This document shows, piece after piece, positions 33,226 through 44,560 of a DNA stretch of 64,000 nt (positions are counted from its first letter, which is position 1; each line of letters starts with the position of its first letter). The translations under genes were made by a program, and so were the position numbers. This stretch comes from Chelydra serpentina (Eukaryota > Chordata > Testudines > Chelydridae). Location: positions 1 to 64,000 of the forward strand of contig JBAIAC010000558.1 of NCBI GenBank assembly GCA_037349315.1, read 5' to 3'. The notes beneath the pieces were generated by a model. That model had not been told where the DNA came from, made no database searches, and was given only the letters and a program-made list of their open reading frames with translations.

Positions 33226-35986
33226 AGGGTGAGGGTGGGGGTGAGGTTGTGCATTATGGTGAGGGTGGGGGTGGGGGTGAATGTTAGCGTGAGACTAGGG
33301 GGTTGAGGGTGGGGTGGGGGTGATGTTGGGGGAGAGGATGAGGGTTGGGTTGGGATTGAGGGTGGGGGTGGGGGTTCCGGTGCGGGAGAGGCTGAGGGTG
33401 ATGGTTACAGTTAGGTTTAGGGTTAGGATCAGAGTGAGGGTGAGGTTGGGGGTGAGGTTGGGGTGGGGGTAGGAGTTGGGATTAGGGTGGGGGTGAGGGT
33501 GGGTGTGGTGGTTAGGGTGAGGGTGAGGTTGGTGGTGGACGTGTGGGTCGGGGTTAGGGTGACTGTGGGGGAGATGGTGGGGGTGGGGATGCGTGGAGTG
33601 TGAGACTGGGGGTGGGGTAGAGGGTGAAGGTTAGGGTGAGGGTGGGGGAGAGGGAGTGGGTGGGGGGGTGGGTGAAGGTTAGAGAGAGGGAGAGTGTTGG
33701 GGTGGGGGTGGGGATGGGTGTGAGGGTGAGGGTGAAGGTGCGCGTGAGTGTGAGGGTGGGGGTGGATGTGTGGTTGGGCTCAGGGTTGAGGGCGAGCGTG
33801 GGGGTGAGGGTGAGGATGAGGGTGACGGTGAGGAGGCGGGTAGGCGTGATGGTGAGGATGAGGGTGAGAGTGAGTAGGAGGGTGGGGGTGGGGGGTCGGG
33901 TTGCGGGTGAGGGCGAGGATGGGGGTGGGATGGGGGTGAGGGTGAGGGTGAGTGTGGGAGTGGGGGTGGAGTGGTGGTGAAGGTGGGGGTGAGGGAGAGG
34001 GTGAGGGTGAGGTTTGGGGTGTGAGTGAGGGTAAGGGTGTGAGTGGGGGGTGAATGTGAGCGTAGGGTTGGGGGTGGGGGTGTGCGTGGGCGTCGGTATG
34101 GTTTTGTGGTTGAGGGTGCGGGTGATTGTGGGGGTTGAGGTGAGGGTGATGGTGAACTTGGGGGGTGAGGGAGGGGGTGCGTGTGAGGGTGAGGGTGATG
34201 GTAGAGTTGGGTTTGGAGTGACGGTGAGGGTGGCGGTGGGGTTGGGGGTTGGGTTGAGGGTGAGGGTGGGGGTGGGAGTGGGGCTGAGGGTCAGGGTGGG
34301 AGTGGGGGTTGTGGTGAGGGTGAGGGAGAGGGTGGGATGGGGTTGGCAGTAAGGTGAGGGTGAGGGTGATGGTGATGGTGGGTTTGGGAGTTAGGTTTAG
34401 CGTGAGGGTGAGGGTGGGGTGGGGGTGGGGGTGGGGTTTGGGGTGAGGGTGAGGGTGGGGGTGGGGTTTGGGGTGAGGGCGATGGTGGGGGGAGGGTGAA
34501 GATGAGGGTGAGGAGGAGGCTGAGAGTGGTGGTCTGGGTGAGGGTGAGGGTCAGTCTGGGGGTGAGGGTGGGGGTTGGGGTGGGGGTGAGCGGGGAGGGT
34601 TCAGGCGAGGGTGAGGGTGGGGGTGGGAGTGAGAGTGAGTGTAAGGGTGGAGGTGTGCGTGGTTGTGGGTGTGGTTTTGTGGATGAGGGTGAGGAAGATT
34701 GTGGGGGTTGGGGTAAGGGTGAGGGTGATGGTGAGGTTGTGGTTGGGGGTGCGGGTGAGGGTGATGGTGAGGGTGGGTTTTGTGTGACGGTGAGTGTGAG
34801 GGTGGGGGTGGGTTTTGGGGTGAGGTTGTGGGCGAGGGTGAGGGTTAGGATTAGGATGAGGGTGAGGGTGGGTGAGGGGTGGGTTTTGGTTTAGGGTGAG
34901 GATTACGGAGGTTGCGGGGTTTAGGGTGAGGGTGAGGGTGGTGGTGGGGGTGAGGGTGAGTATGAGGGTGATCGTCAGGGTGGGGGTGGGGTGTGGGTGG
35001 GAGTGGGGGTGAGGTTGAGCGTTACGATGAGGGTGAGGGTGCGGGTGAGTGTGAGGGTGGGGTTGGGGGTGGGGTTGGGGTTGGGGATGAGGGGGAGGGT
35101 GAGCGTGAGGGTGGAGGTGGCAGTGGGGGTGAGGGTGAGAGTGGGGTTGCAGGTGAGGGAGTGGGTGAGGGTGGGGGTGAGGGTGACGATGAGTGTGGGG
35201 GTAAGGGTGAGGGTGACGGTGAACATCGGGCTGGGGTTGAGGGTGAGGGTGAGGGCGATGGTGGGGCTGAGGGTGAAGATGAGGGTGAGGGTGAGGAGGA
35301 GGATGAGAGTGGTGGTCGGGGTGAGGGTGAGGGTGAGTCTGGGGGTGAGGGTGGGGGTTGGGGTGGGGGTGAGCGGGGAGGGTTCAGGCGAGGGTGAGGG
35401 TGGGGGGGGGTGGGGTTCGCGGTAGTGTGAGGGTGAGGGTGGTGGTGGGAGTGGGGGTGAGGGTGAGGGTGAGGGTGAGAGTGGAGGTGGGGGTGGGGGT
35501 GAGGGTGCGGGTGGGGGTGAGGCTGAGGGTGGGGGTGCGGTGGGGGAGGGCATGTGGGTGAGTTTGAGTGTGGGGGAGTGGGGGTGGAGGTGAGGGTGAG
35601 GGTGGGGTTGGGGGTGGGTGTGAGGGTGATGGTGATGGTGGGCTTGGTGGTGGGTGGGGGCGGGGGTTGCGGTTAGGGTTAGGGTGAGGGTGGGTATGGG
35701 GGTCAGGGTGAGGGTGAGGGTGGAGGTGGGGGTGGGGGTGAGGGTGGGGGTGAGGGTGTGGGTGAGGCTGAGGGTGGGGGTGCGGTGGGGGAGGGCGTGT
35801 GGGTGAGTTTGAGTGTGGGGGAGTGGGGTTGGATGTGAGGGTGAGGGTGGGGTTTGGGGTGGGTTTGAGGGTGATGGTGATGGTGGGCTTGGGGGTTAGG
35901 GTGAAGGTGTGGGTGAGGGTGAGCATGAGGGTGGGGGTGGGGGGGCGGTTGGGGTGAGGGTGCGTGTGGAGGTCGGGCTTGGGGTA
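33226..35986 (-). repeat. G-rich orientation of hexamer satellite, block A5
   Basis: The satellite flips at about 33225 (ACTATCCCAGGGTGAGGG) and reads TGAGGG-type on the plus strand for 2.76 kb, flipping back at GGGGTAACCACC (35981-35992). Recurrent longer variants include GGTTTTGTGG near 34102 and 34674 and GTTGAGCGTTACGATGAGG near 35014. Open frames of Gly/Val/Arg type are translations of the repeat. Confidence 0.88.
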
Positions 35987-36086
35987 ACCACCACCACCCC
36001 CACCCGCACCCTCACCCTCACCTTCACCCTGACCCCCATACCCACCCTCACCCTAACCCTAACCGCAACCCCCGCCCCCACCCACC
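35649..36086. repeat. Inverted repeat around an orientation switch
   Basis: The arm at 35649-35723 (with GGGGGCGGGGGTTGCGG and GGGTATGGGGGTCAGG) is the near-exact reverse complement of 36008-36086 (CCTGACCCCCATACCC, CCGCAACCCCCGCCCCC). One mismatch is visible in about 75 bp. The arms bracket the switch GGGGTAACCACC at 35986, so this is a fold-back and not independent arrays. Confidence 0.8.
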
Positions 36087-38678
36087 CCCTCCCCCACCCT
36101 CACCCCCACCCCCACCCCCACCCTCACCACCACTCTCACCCTCACCCTAACACTAACCGTCACCCTCACCCTCACCCCAAACCCCACCCCCACCCTCACC
36201 CTCGCACTCGCCCTAACCTTTACCCTAACCCCCAAGTTCACCATCATCGTCATCCTCAACAGTACCCCACCCCCACCCTCACGCTCACCCCCACTCCCAC
36301 CCCGACCCCCATCCTCACCCTCACCCTCGCCCTCACCTTTACCCTAACCCCCAAGTTCAATGTCACCATCATCCTCAACCGCACCCCACCCCCACCCTCA
36401 CCCTCACGCTCTCTCCCACCCCACCCTCACCCTCAACCTCACCCTGACCCCAAACCCTACCCTCGACCTCACTCCCAGCCTGATGCTAACCCTCACCCTT
36501 ACCCCCACCCTCATCCCCATCCTCACCCACACCCTCACCCTCATCCCCACCTCAACATCACTCTGACCCCCACTCCGAACCCCACCCTCACCCTCACCCT
36601 CAACCCTACCCCTAACCCCAATCCCACCCTCACCCTCACTCCAAACCCCACCCGCACCACGACCTTCACCCTCACCCGCACCCCCACCCCCACCCCCAAA
36701 CTCAACATCACCATCACCCTTACCACAAACCCACAATCACCCTCAACCTCAACCACAAAATCACGCCCACGCACAACTCCACCCCCACCCCAAACCTTAC
36801 GCTCACCCTCACCCCCACCCCCACTCACACCCTCACCCCACTCACACCCCAACACTCACCCTCACCCTATCCCCTAACCCCACCCCCACCCTCACCCTCT
36901 CGCTCACTCTCACACCCACCCAAACCCCCACCCCAACCACACCCTTACCCTCACCCTCACTCTAACCCCAAGCCCACCGTCACCATCACCCTCACCCCGA
37001 CCACCACCACCACCCTCACCCTCCCCATCCCCCCATCCCGTCCCCCACACTCACCCGCACCCCCACCCCATCCCCACCCTCACCCTCACCACGACCCCCA
37101 CCGCCACCCTCCTCCTCACACTCACGCTCATCCTCACACCCACCCCCACCCTCGCCCTCACGCTCAACCTCACCCAAACCCTCATCCTCAACCCTACCCC
37201 CAACCCCACCGTAACCCCCACCCTCACCCTCACCCCCACCAACCCTCACCTTCATTCCCAGACTCACCCTCACCCTCACCCTAACCTTCACCCTCATCCC
37301 CACCCCCACCCTCACCCTCACCCCCACCGCCACAGCCACCCTCACCCTAACCCCGACCCACACCCCCACCCCTACACCCACGCTCACCCTCACACTCAAA
37401 CTCACCCTCACTTCTACCTCCACCCCCACTCCCACCCTGACCCTCACCTCCACACCCACCCTCACCCTCACCCTCTTCCCAACCCCCAACCTCAACCCCA
37501 CCCCCACCCTCAAATTCACCCTCACCGCCACCCCGAACCCCACCCTCATCATCACCCTCAGCCTCAACCGCACCCCCACCCCCAACTCACCATCAGCGTC
37601 AGCCTTACCTCATCCCCCTCAATCACCCTCACCCTCACCCACAAACTCATACCCAGGACCAAGCACACCCCCAACCCCACCCCCACACTTATGCTCACCC
37701 TCATCTCCACCCCCACTCTCACCCTCATCCTCACTCACACCTCAACCACCACCCTGACCCCATCCCCCACCCCAACCCTAACCCTCTCCCTCACCCTCAC
37801 CACCCCCCCACCCCCAACCTCACCCTCACAGTAACCTCCACTCCCACCCTCACCCTAACCCCAACCCCCACCGCCACCCCACCCCACCCTCACTCTCTCC
37901 CTCAGCCACACCCTAACCCTAACCCTAACACTAACACTCACCCTCATCCTCACACACACCAAACCCCCACCCCCACACTCACCCTCACCTTAAACCCCAA
38001 GCCAACGATCACCATCACCCTCACCCCCACCTCCACCCCCACCCTCACTCTCACCCACACCCTCAACCTCACCCCCACCCCCACACTCACCCTCACCTTC
38101 AACCCCACACCCACCCTCACCCTCACCCCGACCCCCACCCTCCTCCTCCCCCTCACACTGATCCTCACCCGCAACTCAACCCTCTGCTAACCATCACCCT
38201 CACCCTCTCCCTTACCCCCACCCTCACCCCCACCCTCACCGTCACCCTCACCCCCACTCCCACCCTCACCCTCACCTTCAACCCCACACCCACCCTCACC
38301 CTCACCCCGACCCCCACCCTCCCCCTCCCCCTCCCCCTAAACCAAAACCCCACCGTAACCTTCACACTCAACCTCACACCCAGCCCCAGCTGCACCCTCA
38401 CCCTCACCCCGACCCCACCCCACTCTCCTCCTCACCCTCACCCTCACCTCCACCCCCACCATCACTCTCAGCCACACCCTCACCCCGAGACTGACGCTCA
38501 CCATCACCGTCTCCCTTACCCCCACCCTCACTTTCACCCTCACCCTTACCCCAACCCTCAAAATCGCCCTCACCCTCACCGTCAAACCCACCCCCACGCA
38601 CACCCCCACCCTTACGCTCACCCTCACCCCCACTCCCACCCTCACCCTCACTCACACCGCCACCCCCACCCTCACCCT
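35987..38678 (+). repeat. C-rich hexamer satellite, block A6
   Basis: CCCTCA/CCCCCACC repeats up to the truncated LTR of copy B. A CCCTAA run lies at about 37911-37932. The CATACCCAGGACCAAGCAC variant is near 37650. No gene seen. Confidence 0.88.
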
Positions 38679-38890
38679 CAGTTTGGAGCTGCGTGGTGAA
38701 ACGCAGCGAGCCCCAGAGCCGGGGTCTAAGCTCCCTGCCCCCCAGAAGGCCCCAGCTGAGGGGTCCTGGTCATACTTACAAACTCTGTTTGGACTCTTTC
38801 CTCACAACCCTAATAAACCTTCTGTTCTACTGGCTTGCTGAGAGTCACATTGAAGAGGGGTGCAGGACCTGATTCCCCCACTCCGTGACA
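38679..38890 (+). repeat. 5' LTR, truncated at its 5' end (copy B)
   Basis: It starts mid-LTR at CAGTTTGGAGCTG, equivalent to 45201, directly after CCCTCACCCT satellite, so about the first 210 bp (most of U3) are missing. It ends ACTCCGTGACA. AATAAA at 38812-38817. The abrupt satellite-to-LTR junction has no target duplication to pair with the 3' side. It is either a deletion or the recombination point of the macro-repeat. Confidence 0.88.
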
Positions 38891-38892
38891 AC

Positions 38893-38910
38893 TGGTGAGG
38901 TGGGATCTTC
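38893..38910 (+). other. Putative primer-binding site (copy B)
   Basis: TGGTGAGGTGGGATCTTC starts two bases after the LTR end, identical to copy A. tRNA not assigned. Confidence 0.5.
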
Positions 38911-39141
38911 TGCACCCCATGAACGGCACTTCCTGCAGTAAGTGACTGGAGAGCAGTACAACGAAGGGGGATTGATGGGGAGCAGGTTGCTGAAGAGGCA
39001 GAGAGAAGCGGTTTCAGGGGGCGGATTAGTTACGCTTAACCGTGAGGGGTGTGACCAGTGAGAAGGGCTGGCACACTAGGGGTTCCTCCTGGAAGCCGTG
39101 GGGGCCAAGACCGCACAGGCCTGAGAGTGGCCAACAGGAAG

Positions 39142-40506
39142 ATGTATGCTAAGCACCGTAAGAACGACCTGGTGGAGCTGTGCAGGCAGAGGGGGCTGCG
39201 CGTTGGAAAGTCCACCAAAGACCAGCTGATTGCGTAGCTGGAGGAGAAGGATCGCTTGGATGACCCGATCCCTGTCCCTGGGGGAAGCCGCCCGACAGAC
39301 GCAGCATGGGCCCCAGGGCCTTACCTGGCTGGGAGGGGGTCAGACTGCTGCCGAGGACATCCCAAGACCCCTCTCGCCTCTGCACAGGGGAGAGGTTGGG
39401 GAAAGCCCAGCAAATACCGAGGACACCTGACCCCAGCGGCCAGCAGGGGATCTTCCCGGAGGAGCTCCCCATCCCAGCAGTGGAGGCGGCTGGATTGGGA
39501 GATGAAAATGAAGGAGCTGGAGGATCGCGAAAAGCAGCATCAGCATGAGGTGCAAGAGAAGGAGAAACAACGCCAGCATGAGGAGAAACAACGCCACCAT
39601 GAGCTGGAGCTGGCCAGACTGAGGAGCAGCGAGGCCCCGGCTGCGGTGAGTGAGGGGGGACCCAAGACTACAGGAAAGTTTGATTGTAACTTCCTGGCCC
39701 GGCGTAAGGAAGGGGAAGACATAGACAGCTTCCTGGCGGCCTTTGAGAATGCCTGCAGGTTGCCCAAGGTTGACCCTGCAGACAAGATCCAGTATCTCAC
39801 CCCCTTACTAGACCCTGCAGGCCTGGACGTGTACGGCCGAATGAAAGAGACGGAGACTGGGGACTATGAACTGTTCAAAAAGGCCCTGCTTTGTGAGCTT
39901 GGGCTGACTCCCGAGATGTACCGTCAAAGGTTCCGGGGTCAGCGAAAAACCCCTGAGATCACGTACCTACAACTGGCCAACCGGATACATGGATACGCCC
40001 GCAAGTGGACCGCTGGGGCCCAAACTATGGAGGGCCTGCTCGAACTATTCCTAGTGGAACAGCTGTATGAACAGTGCCCATCAGACCTGAAGCTATGGTT
40101 GATGGACAAAAATCCAGGGAGCCCGCAGCACGCAGGGCGGCTGGCCAACGAGTTTGTGAACTGTCGGTCAAGGGGTGGCAGGGAGGAATCCCAAAGGAGT
40201 AGGCCCACCCTGAGGCAGCAAGAGAGTCACCATGGGACCTCCCAAAGGGGAAATAGGGAGAACCCCCTCCCGAGGGGAACCTCCGACATCAGAACCAACC
40301 GACCTGCTCGAGGGGACCAACGGGATATGAGCTGCTATCACTGCGGCCAGAGGGGCCACTTACGGTCCCAGTGCCCCAAGATCAGAGAGAGACTGAGCAG
40401 ACCAAACCCACACCGGGTTAACTGGGTAGGGACCCAGCCGGATGAGGGGCCGAAAGCCCAGAGGAGGGGGGCTGGATGCTCCGGACTCAGGGTTCTCGGT
40501 TTATAG
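39142..40506 (+). pseudogene. gag: gag of Gmr1-like element, copy B (single internal stop)
   Basis: One frame from ATG 39142 to the stop at 40506, broken only by TAG at 39235-39237 (codon 32; the flanking codons suggest a former sense codon). Order: SAP-like motif (codons 9-30), Pro/Gly/Ser-rich stretch, charged coiled coil (about 39495-39620), SCAN-like capsid region (about 39680-40160) and CCHC knuckle C-X2-C-X4-H-X4-C at 40333-40374. Downstream reinitiation at ATG 39256 would give a 416-residue product with everything except the SAP-like part. The same TAG is in copy A, so it predates the duplication. Confidence 0.88.
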
Positions 40507-40816
40507 GGTGGGCGCGGGGCTGTCCCTCCGGAGAGAGTGCCTTGTTCCCCTGGAGATAGATGAGAGGAAGGTCACTGGATACTGGGATACGGGCGCAGAG
40601 GTGACGCTGGCCCGGCCCGAGGTGGTGGCCCCAGATCGGGTGGTACCCAACACCTACCTGACCCTAACAGGGGTGGGCGGGACTCCGTTCAAGGTACCCG
40701 TGGCGAGGGTACACCTGAAATGGGGGGCCAAGGAGGGCCCCAAGGACGTAGGGGTGCACCAGCATTTGCCCACTGAGGTACTGATGGGGGGGGGACCTAG
40801 AAGACTGGCCCACTGA
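40442..40816 (+). pseudogene. pol protease region, copy B
   Basis: In the +1 frame relative to gag, overlapping its last 65 bp. The protease motif WDTGAEVTL lies near 40584-40610; the frame stays open through LPTEVLMGG, then an apparent extra G in the run at 40786-40794 throws it into a stop at 40816. The integrase-bearing frame continues from 40794. The linker DLEDWPTES in the other frame shows where the original frame went. Confidence 0.8.
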
Positions 40817-42382
40817 ATCCCAGGACACCCTGGTCGTGACCCATAGCCAGAGCCGGCAAGGGGCGCTACGCCCGGGCCTCGGAGAGGGTGCCTCACACAG
40901 GGTGCAGGACCCTGCCCCAGTGGGGAGGGAGTACCCCAGGACCAGGCGCAGAGAGGCTGCAGCCTCAGACACAGACAGCACAAGGGAGCAGGCTCCTATC
41001 CCTTCCCCAGCGGTTGAGTTCCAGGCCGAGTTACAGAGAGATCCCTCCTTGCGGAAGCTCAGGGACCTGGCCGACCGCAGGGAGGTGCAGACCATGTGGA
41101 GAGGCTGCCAGGAGAAGTTCCTCTGGGAGAAGGGGATCCTGTACCGGGAATGGGCTCCCCCCGGTGAGATGGAGACATGGGGGATCAGGAGGCAGCTGGT
41201 GGTCCCCCAGAAGTATCGCCGCAAGCTACTGTACCTGGCCCATGACATCCCTCTCGCAGGGCACCAGGGAATCCGGCGCACCAGGCAGAGGCTGCTACAG
41301 AACTTTTACTGGCCTGGGGTCTTTACAACTGTCCATCAGTACTGCCGGTCCTGTGACCCCTGCCAGCGGCTGGGGAAGGCTCGGGACAAGCGGAAAGCGG
41401 CTTTGAGGCCTTTGCCCATCATAGAGGAGCCCTTCCAGAAGGTGGCTATGGACATAGTGGGGCCTCTCAGGAAGACAACCCGGTCGGGGAAGAAATACAT
41501 TCTGGTGGTGGTAGATTTCGCCACCCGCTACCCCGAGGCGGTGCCCTTATCCTCCATTGAAGCAGACACCGTGGCGGATGCGCTGCTGACCATTTTCAGC
41601 CGAGTGGGGTTCCCCAAGGAAGTCCTGACAGACCAAGGGTCCAACTTCATGTCGGCCCTGCTCCGGTGCTTGTGGGAGAAATGTGGGGTCCGGCACAGCT
41701 GGGCCTCAGCATATCATCCCCAGTCCAATGGGCTGGTGGAGAGGTTCAATGGGACGCTAAAGATGATGCTGAAAACCTTTATGAACCAGCACCCGCAGGA
41801 CAGGGACAAGTACCTACCGCACCTACTTTTCGCGTACAGGGAAGTGCCCCAGGAGTCTACCGGATTCTCGCCCTTCGAACTGTTATACGGCAGGAGGGTG
41901 AGGGGGCCCCTGGACCTGATGAGAGACGAATGGGAGGGGGAGGCTGCCCCCGAGGGAGAGTCAGTGGTGGAGTATGTCCTGACCTTCCGAGAGAGACTTA
42001 CTGAGCTCATGGGCCTGGCCAAGGGAAATCTGGCCAGAGCCCAGAGGAAGCAAAAGGTCTGGTACGACCACACAGCACGGGCCCGCGCCTACGCCACTGG
42101 GGATCAGGTGATGGTTCTCATCCCCGTGAGGAAAAACAAGCTGCAGGCCGCTTGGGAAGGCCCTTTCAAGGTTGTCAAGCAGCTAAATGAGGTAAATTAT
42201 GTGGTGGAGCTGTCTAACTGGGCACACCACTGCCGGGTGTACCATGTCAATATGATGAAGCCATATTATGACAGGGGGAATGTGGTGCTGGCCGTGTGTG
42301 GACATTGGGAGGAGCAGGGAAGTGACCCTCTAGTAGATCTATTCCCTGAGACAAGAGCTGGCTCCTCCGAAGAAACGGTCCC
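40794..42382 (+). CDS. pol integrase, copy B (open up to the nested LTR)
   Basis: About 530 codons without a stop. The HHCC module (H-X6-H-X26-C-X2-C) lies near 41241-41360. The catalytic D,D-35-E triad has Asp in MDIVGPL (near 41451), Asp in TDQGSNF and Glu in GLVERFNG exactly 35 residues later. A GPY/F-type C-terminal module follows (WEGPFKVV ... RVYHVNMMKPYY, near 42150-42250). It is the best preserved integrase in the window. The frame would continue into RT but for the LTR inserted after GTCCC at 42378-42382; the open frame runs by chance into the LTR to 42656. Confidence 0.88.
42378..42382. repeat. Target-site duplication GTCCC, left (copy B)
   Basis: Same site and sequence as 3598-3602 in copy A. 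Pairs with 43527-43531. Confidence 0.92.
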
Positions 42383-43526
42383 TGTGACGGGTTGGGGCCA
42401 CAGAGACCTGCTTGGTGCTGCCACCTGGTGTGCCAAGGCTACTTCTACCCCTGCTTCCAGGCCTTTTCCAGTTTGGGACTCCCGAATCCTGTCTGTTTTG
42501 AGCCAGATTCCACTGATCTGCTGCAAACACAGACCCAGGTCCGAACCAAGTCCACTCACCCCTGTAAGGCCCCTGGAAGCGCTCTTGCCTTTGACACCCA
42601 GCTGCTCAACTGCAAGGAGGTTCAAACCCTTAATCAATCCGTTTTACCCTGTATAAAGCTTATACAGGGTAAACTCATAAATAGTTCGCCTTCTATTTCA
42701 AAGATAGAAAGATATGCACAACTCTTCACTTTCCCCAGGCACCAACTCGTACTCAAGGAAACTTAATAAGTAAAAAGTGATTTTAATAAGTACAGAAAAT
42801 AGGATTTAAGTGAGTTCAAGTAGTGACAGACAGAACAAAGCAAGTTACTTAGTAAAATAAAATAAAACACGCACGTCTATGTCTATTCAAAGTTAACACA
42901 GATAAAAGCCTCACCAGATTCGGATATTTTCCTTTTTACAGGCTGTAGAATTAGCCTGGGTCCAGCAGTCGCTCACACCCCCTAGTGTCTTTGTCCTTTG
43001 TTCAGTTCCCCTCAGGAATGTCCTTGGGGAGGGGGGGGGGTGGAGAGCCTCTCCCTTTAGCCAGCTGAAGACAAAATGGAAGGGTCTTGCAAGGGCTTTT
43101 ATAGCCTTCTTCCTCTCCCTGCGTAGGATCTAGTTGCCCTGGAGTTTTGGGATCACATGGGCAAGTCACCTGTCCATGCGCCCTAACCAGTCTAACCAGT
43201 TGCATTCCAGACCCGGCCCCAATGTGGATTGGGGTCTGCAACGTCTTTTGTCTGTCAAGTGCTCGCATTTAACAGGCACATTCTTTGCTCCAAAGATGAT
43301 CCCATGCACTTACAAAGGCTATGTACAAAACCAGCAAATATAAAACCAATCTTCATAACTCCAACTACAACAATGACACATGCATACAAACAGGAGGAGT
43401 AAATTCAGTAGGTCATAACTTTCACAGAGATATGTTACATGGCACATGTAGCATAAAACATATTTTAGTTACATATATACATTTATAAGCATCTCCCCAT
43501 AAAGTTTTATGGGGAACACCGTCACA
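42383..43526 (-). repeat. Solo LTR of the nested element (1,144 bp)
   Basis: Complete LTR, TGTGACGG...CCGTCACA, flanked by GTCCC on both sides, with no internal sequence. TATA box at 43096-43103 (minus strand). Its left part carries the variants specific to LTR1 of copy A (CCAGTTTGGG and ACCCCTGTAAGG), while its middle resembles full-length LTR2. That is the expected product of recombination between the two LTRs of an element at this site. Confidence 0.93.
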
Positions 43527-43531
43527 GTCCC
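43527..43531. repeat. Target-site duplication GTCCC, right (copy B)
   Basis: Immediately follows the solo LTR. GTC is in frame in both the upstream integrase and the downstream RT frames. Confidence 0.92.
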
Positions 43532-44560
43532 CCTCTCTGATCAGCTAACCCCTGCCCAGCAAGCTGAGATCAGAGGGGTGCTGCATCTGTACCGGCAGCT
43601 GTTTTCCAACCAGCCTGGATGCACTAATCTGACCGTCCACCGGGTGCAGACAGGAGCGCACCAACCTATAAGATGCTCCCCCTTCCGAGTCACAGGGAAG
43701 ACAGCTCGGGACCTGGAAAGAGAGGTCAAGGACATGCTGGCTTTGGGGGTGATCCAGCCGTCATCCAGCCCTTGGGCCTCACCAGTGGTGCTGGTCCCCA
43801 AAAGGGATGGGTTGATCCGGTTCTGTGTGGACTATCAGAAGCTCAATACCATCACTGTATCTGATGCCTACCCCATGCCCCGGCCGGACGAGCTCTTAGA
43901 CAAGCTGGGAGGGGCTCGGTACCTTACCACCATGGATCTTACAAAGGGCTACTGGCAAGTGCCACTGGATGCAGATGCCCGGCTGAAATCTGCCTTCATT
44001 ACGCCTCTGGGGCTCTACGAATTCCTGACCATGCCTTTCGGCCTGAAGGGAGCGCCAGCCACCTTCCAGCGCCTGGTGGATCAGCTACTGAAGGGGATGG
44101 AGAGTTTCGCTGTGGCTTATATCGGTGATATCTGTGTCTTTAGCCAGACCTGGGAGGACCATGTGTCCCAAGTTAAACAAGTGCTGGAGCGACTCCGGGA
44201 GGCTGGGCTGACCGTAAAAGCGGAGAAGTGCAAGGTGGGGATGGCTGAAGTGTCCTACCTGGGCCACCGGGTGGGGAGCGGCCGCCTAAAGCCAGAACCA
44301 GCCAAGGTGGAGGTGATCCGGGACTGGCCCGCTCCCCAAACTAAAAAGCAGGTCCAGGCCTTTATTGGGATGGCAGGGTACTATCGAAGATTTGTGCCCC
44401 ACTTTAGCGCCATAGCCACCCCCATCACTGAGCTATGAAAGAAGGGGAAGCCAGACAAGGTGGTCTGGACCGAGGAGTGCCAGAGGGCTCTCTGTGCACT
44501 GAAGGAGGCTTTGATCAGGGGCCCGGTTCTGGCAAACCCAGACTTTGACAAGCCCTTATG
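43527..44560 (+). pseudogene. pol reverse transcriptase, copy B (stop and active-site change)
   Basis: It is open from the LTR edge to TGA at 44436-44438, where copy A has a Cys codon. Motifs: LTPAQQAEIR, FCVDYQKLN, TTMDLTKGYW, FGLKGAPATF. The catalytic box reads YIGD (near 44119-44130) where copy A has YIDD, an Asp-to-Gly change that would abolish catalysis. After the stop the same frame continues with the thumb/connection sequence to the shared frame break near 44552. Confidence 0.9.

Larger units (their letters stand above)
1..38678. repeat. Macro-repeat unit 1 (about 38.8 kb)
   Basis: This is the first copy of a higher-order unit made of a Gmr1-like element, CCCTCA-type satellite, AT-rich satellite and again CCCTCA-type satellite. 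Position 1 aligns with position 38780, which gives a period near 38,779 bp. Gag start (364 vs 39142), the nested-LTR site (3603 vs 42383), the satellite boundaries and the AT-satellite edges recur in the same order in unit 2. The left edge lies outside the window. Unit lengths differ internally because the nested element is a 15.2-kb array here and a 1.1-kb solo LTR in unit 2, and because the satellites changed length. Confidence 0.88.

Noticed and set aside
33624..38655. Gly/Val/Arg-rich open frames in the G-rich blocks
   Set aside because: Same reason on the other strand: periodic translations of TGAGGG/GGGGTG units.
42383..42656. Extension of the integrase protein into the LTR as a real C-terminus
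   Set aside because: The frame enters a later LTR insertion by chance, and the natural continuation is the RT frame at 43527.
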